The notes under the pieces: generated by a model
Databases searched by the model: none
What the model was told of the DNA's origin: nothing
Seen by the model: only the letters and a program-made list of their open reading frames with translations
Shown here: positions 63,765 through 64,000 of the stretch, one piece after another
Layout of the letters: every line of letters begins with the position of its first letter
Numbering within the stretch: position 1 is the first letter of the stretch
Assembly: GCA_021234155.1 (NCBI GenBank)
Contig: JAJEKV010000045.1
Coordinates: 1,635,474 to 1,699,473 of the forward strand
Length of the DNA stretch: 64,000 nt
Source: Isoetes taiwanensis
Lineage: Eukaryota; Streptophyta; Lycopodiopsida; Isoetales; Isoetaceae
Direction of reading: 5' to 3'
Position numbers and translations under genes: made by a program

Positions 63765-64000
63765 CTAAACAGGAATCAATTTAAGCACAAGCCAATTATC
63801 TGTTACAATACGACCGCCATGATCTCTTTGTCCATCTTAAATTACATTGTAAGATATTATTTATGAATAAATATTTGTTGAAACTAGCATTTCGTTTGAA
63901 GAAAATAAATTGTGTCGGTGGTTTTAGATGTGTTCTATATTCTGGACTCGCCATCTGAGAAAAGGAGGCCATTGTAATGCTATCTTTTATTGATAAAAAT
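63765..64000. other. Probable intron of the right-edge gene
   Basis: AT-rich, without open frame, ending in a poly-pyrimidine acceptor on the minus strand. Confidence 0.35.

Overview
The window is nuclear DNA of a land plant. It has two intron-bearing plant-type genes with GT-AG junctions, plant-style retrotransposons and long AT-rich, repeat-filled spacers. I cannot fix the species; the gene sequences would fit a seed plant, fern or lycophyte.

1-10.5 kb is genic. A plus-strand IRE/IREH1-type AGC kinase gene runs from before 1.3 kb to a stop at 7,837, in at least 15 phase-consistent exons. A minus-strand papain-like cysteine protease follows (four exons, 10,465-9,041, complete catalytic residues). 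10.5-24 kb is spacer with short tandem repeats, a GC-rich unrecognised block, two candidate broken gene fragments, a decayed LINE between inverted repeats, and a satellite-like region. It also holds a small two-exon gene at 18,144-18,528 for a signal-peptide-bearing, cysteine-rich (knottin-like) protein, broken by one in-frame TGA.

24,045-34,131 is one 10.1-kb DNA transposon with CACAC termini and a 3-bp GAA target duplication, inserted in a 61-bp palindromic satellite. No transposase is recognisable. It carries a 2.5-kb near-perfect palindrome and a 1.5-kb minisatellite. 34.7-63.2 kb is a nest of insertions. A LINE (35,014-39,524, 15-bp target duplication) interrupts an unidentified reading frame and itself contains a 1-kb hAT-like element (8-bp duplication). 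An 11-kb-class Ty3/gypsy element in minus orientation (41,203-62,630, target duplication GGGAT) is split by a second copy of the same family in plus orientation (47,843-58,833). The family carries a large extra reading frame downstream of integrase. The right edge holds the last exon of an unidentified minus-strand gene.

The genes do not form a functional cluster. The layout is two ordinary plant genes beside a transposon graveyard whose insertion order can be read from target-site duplications.
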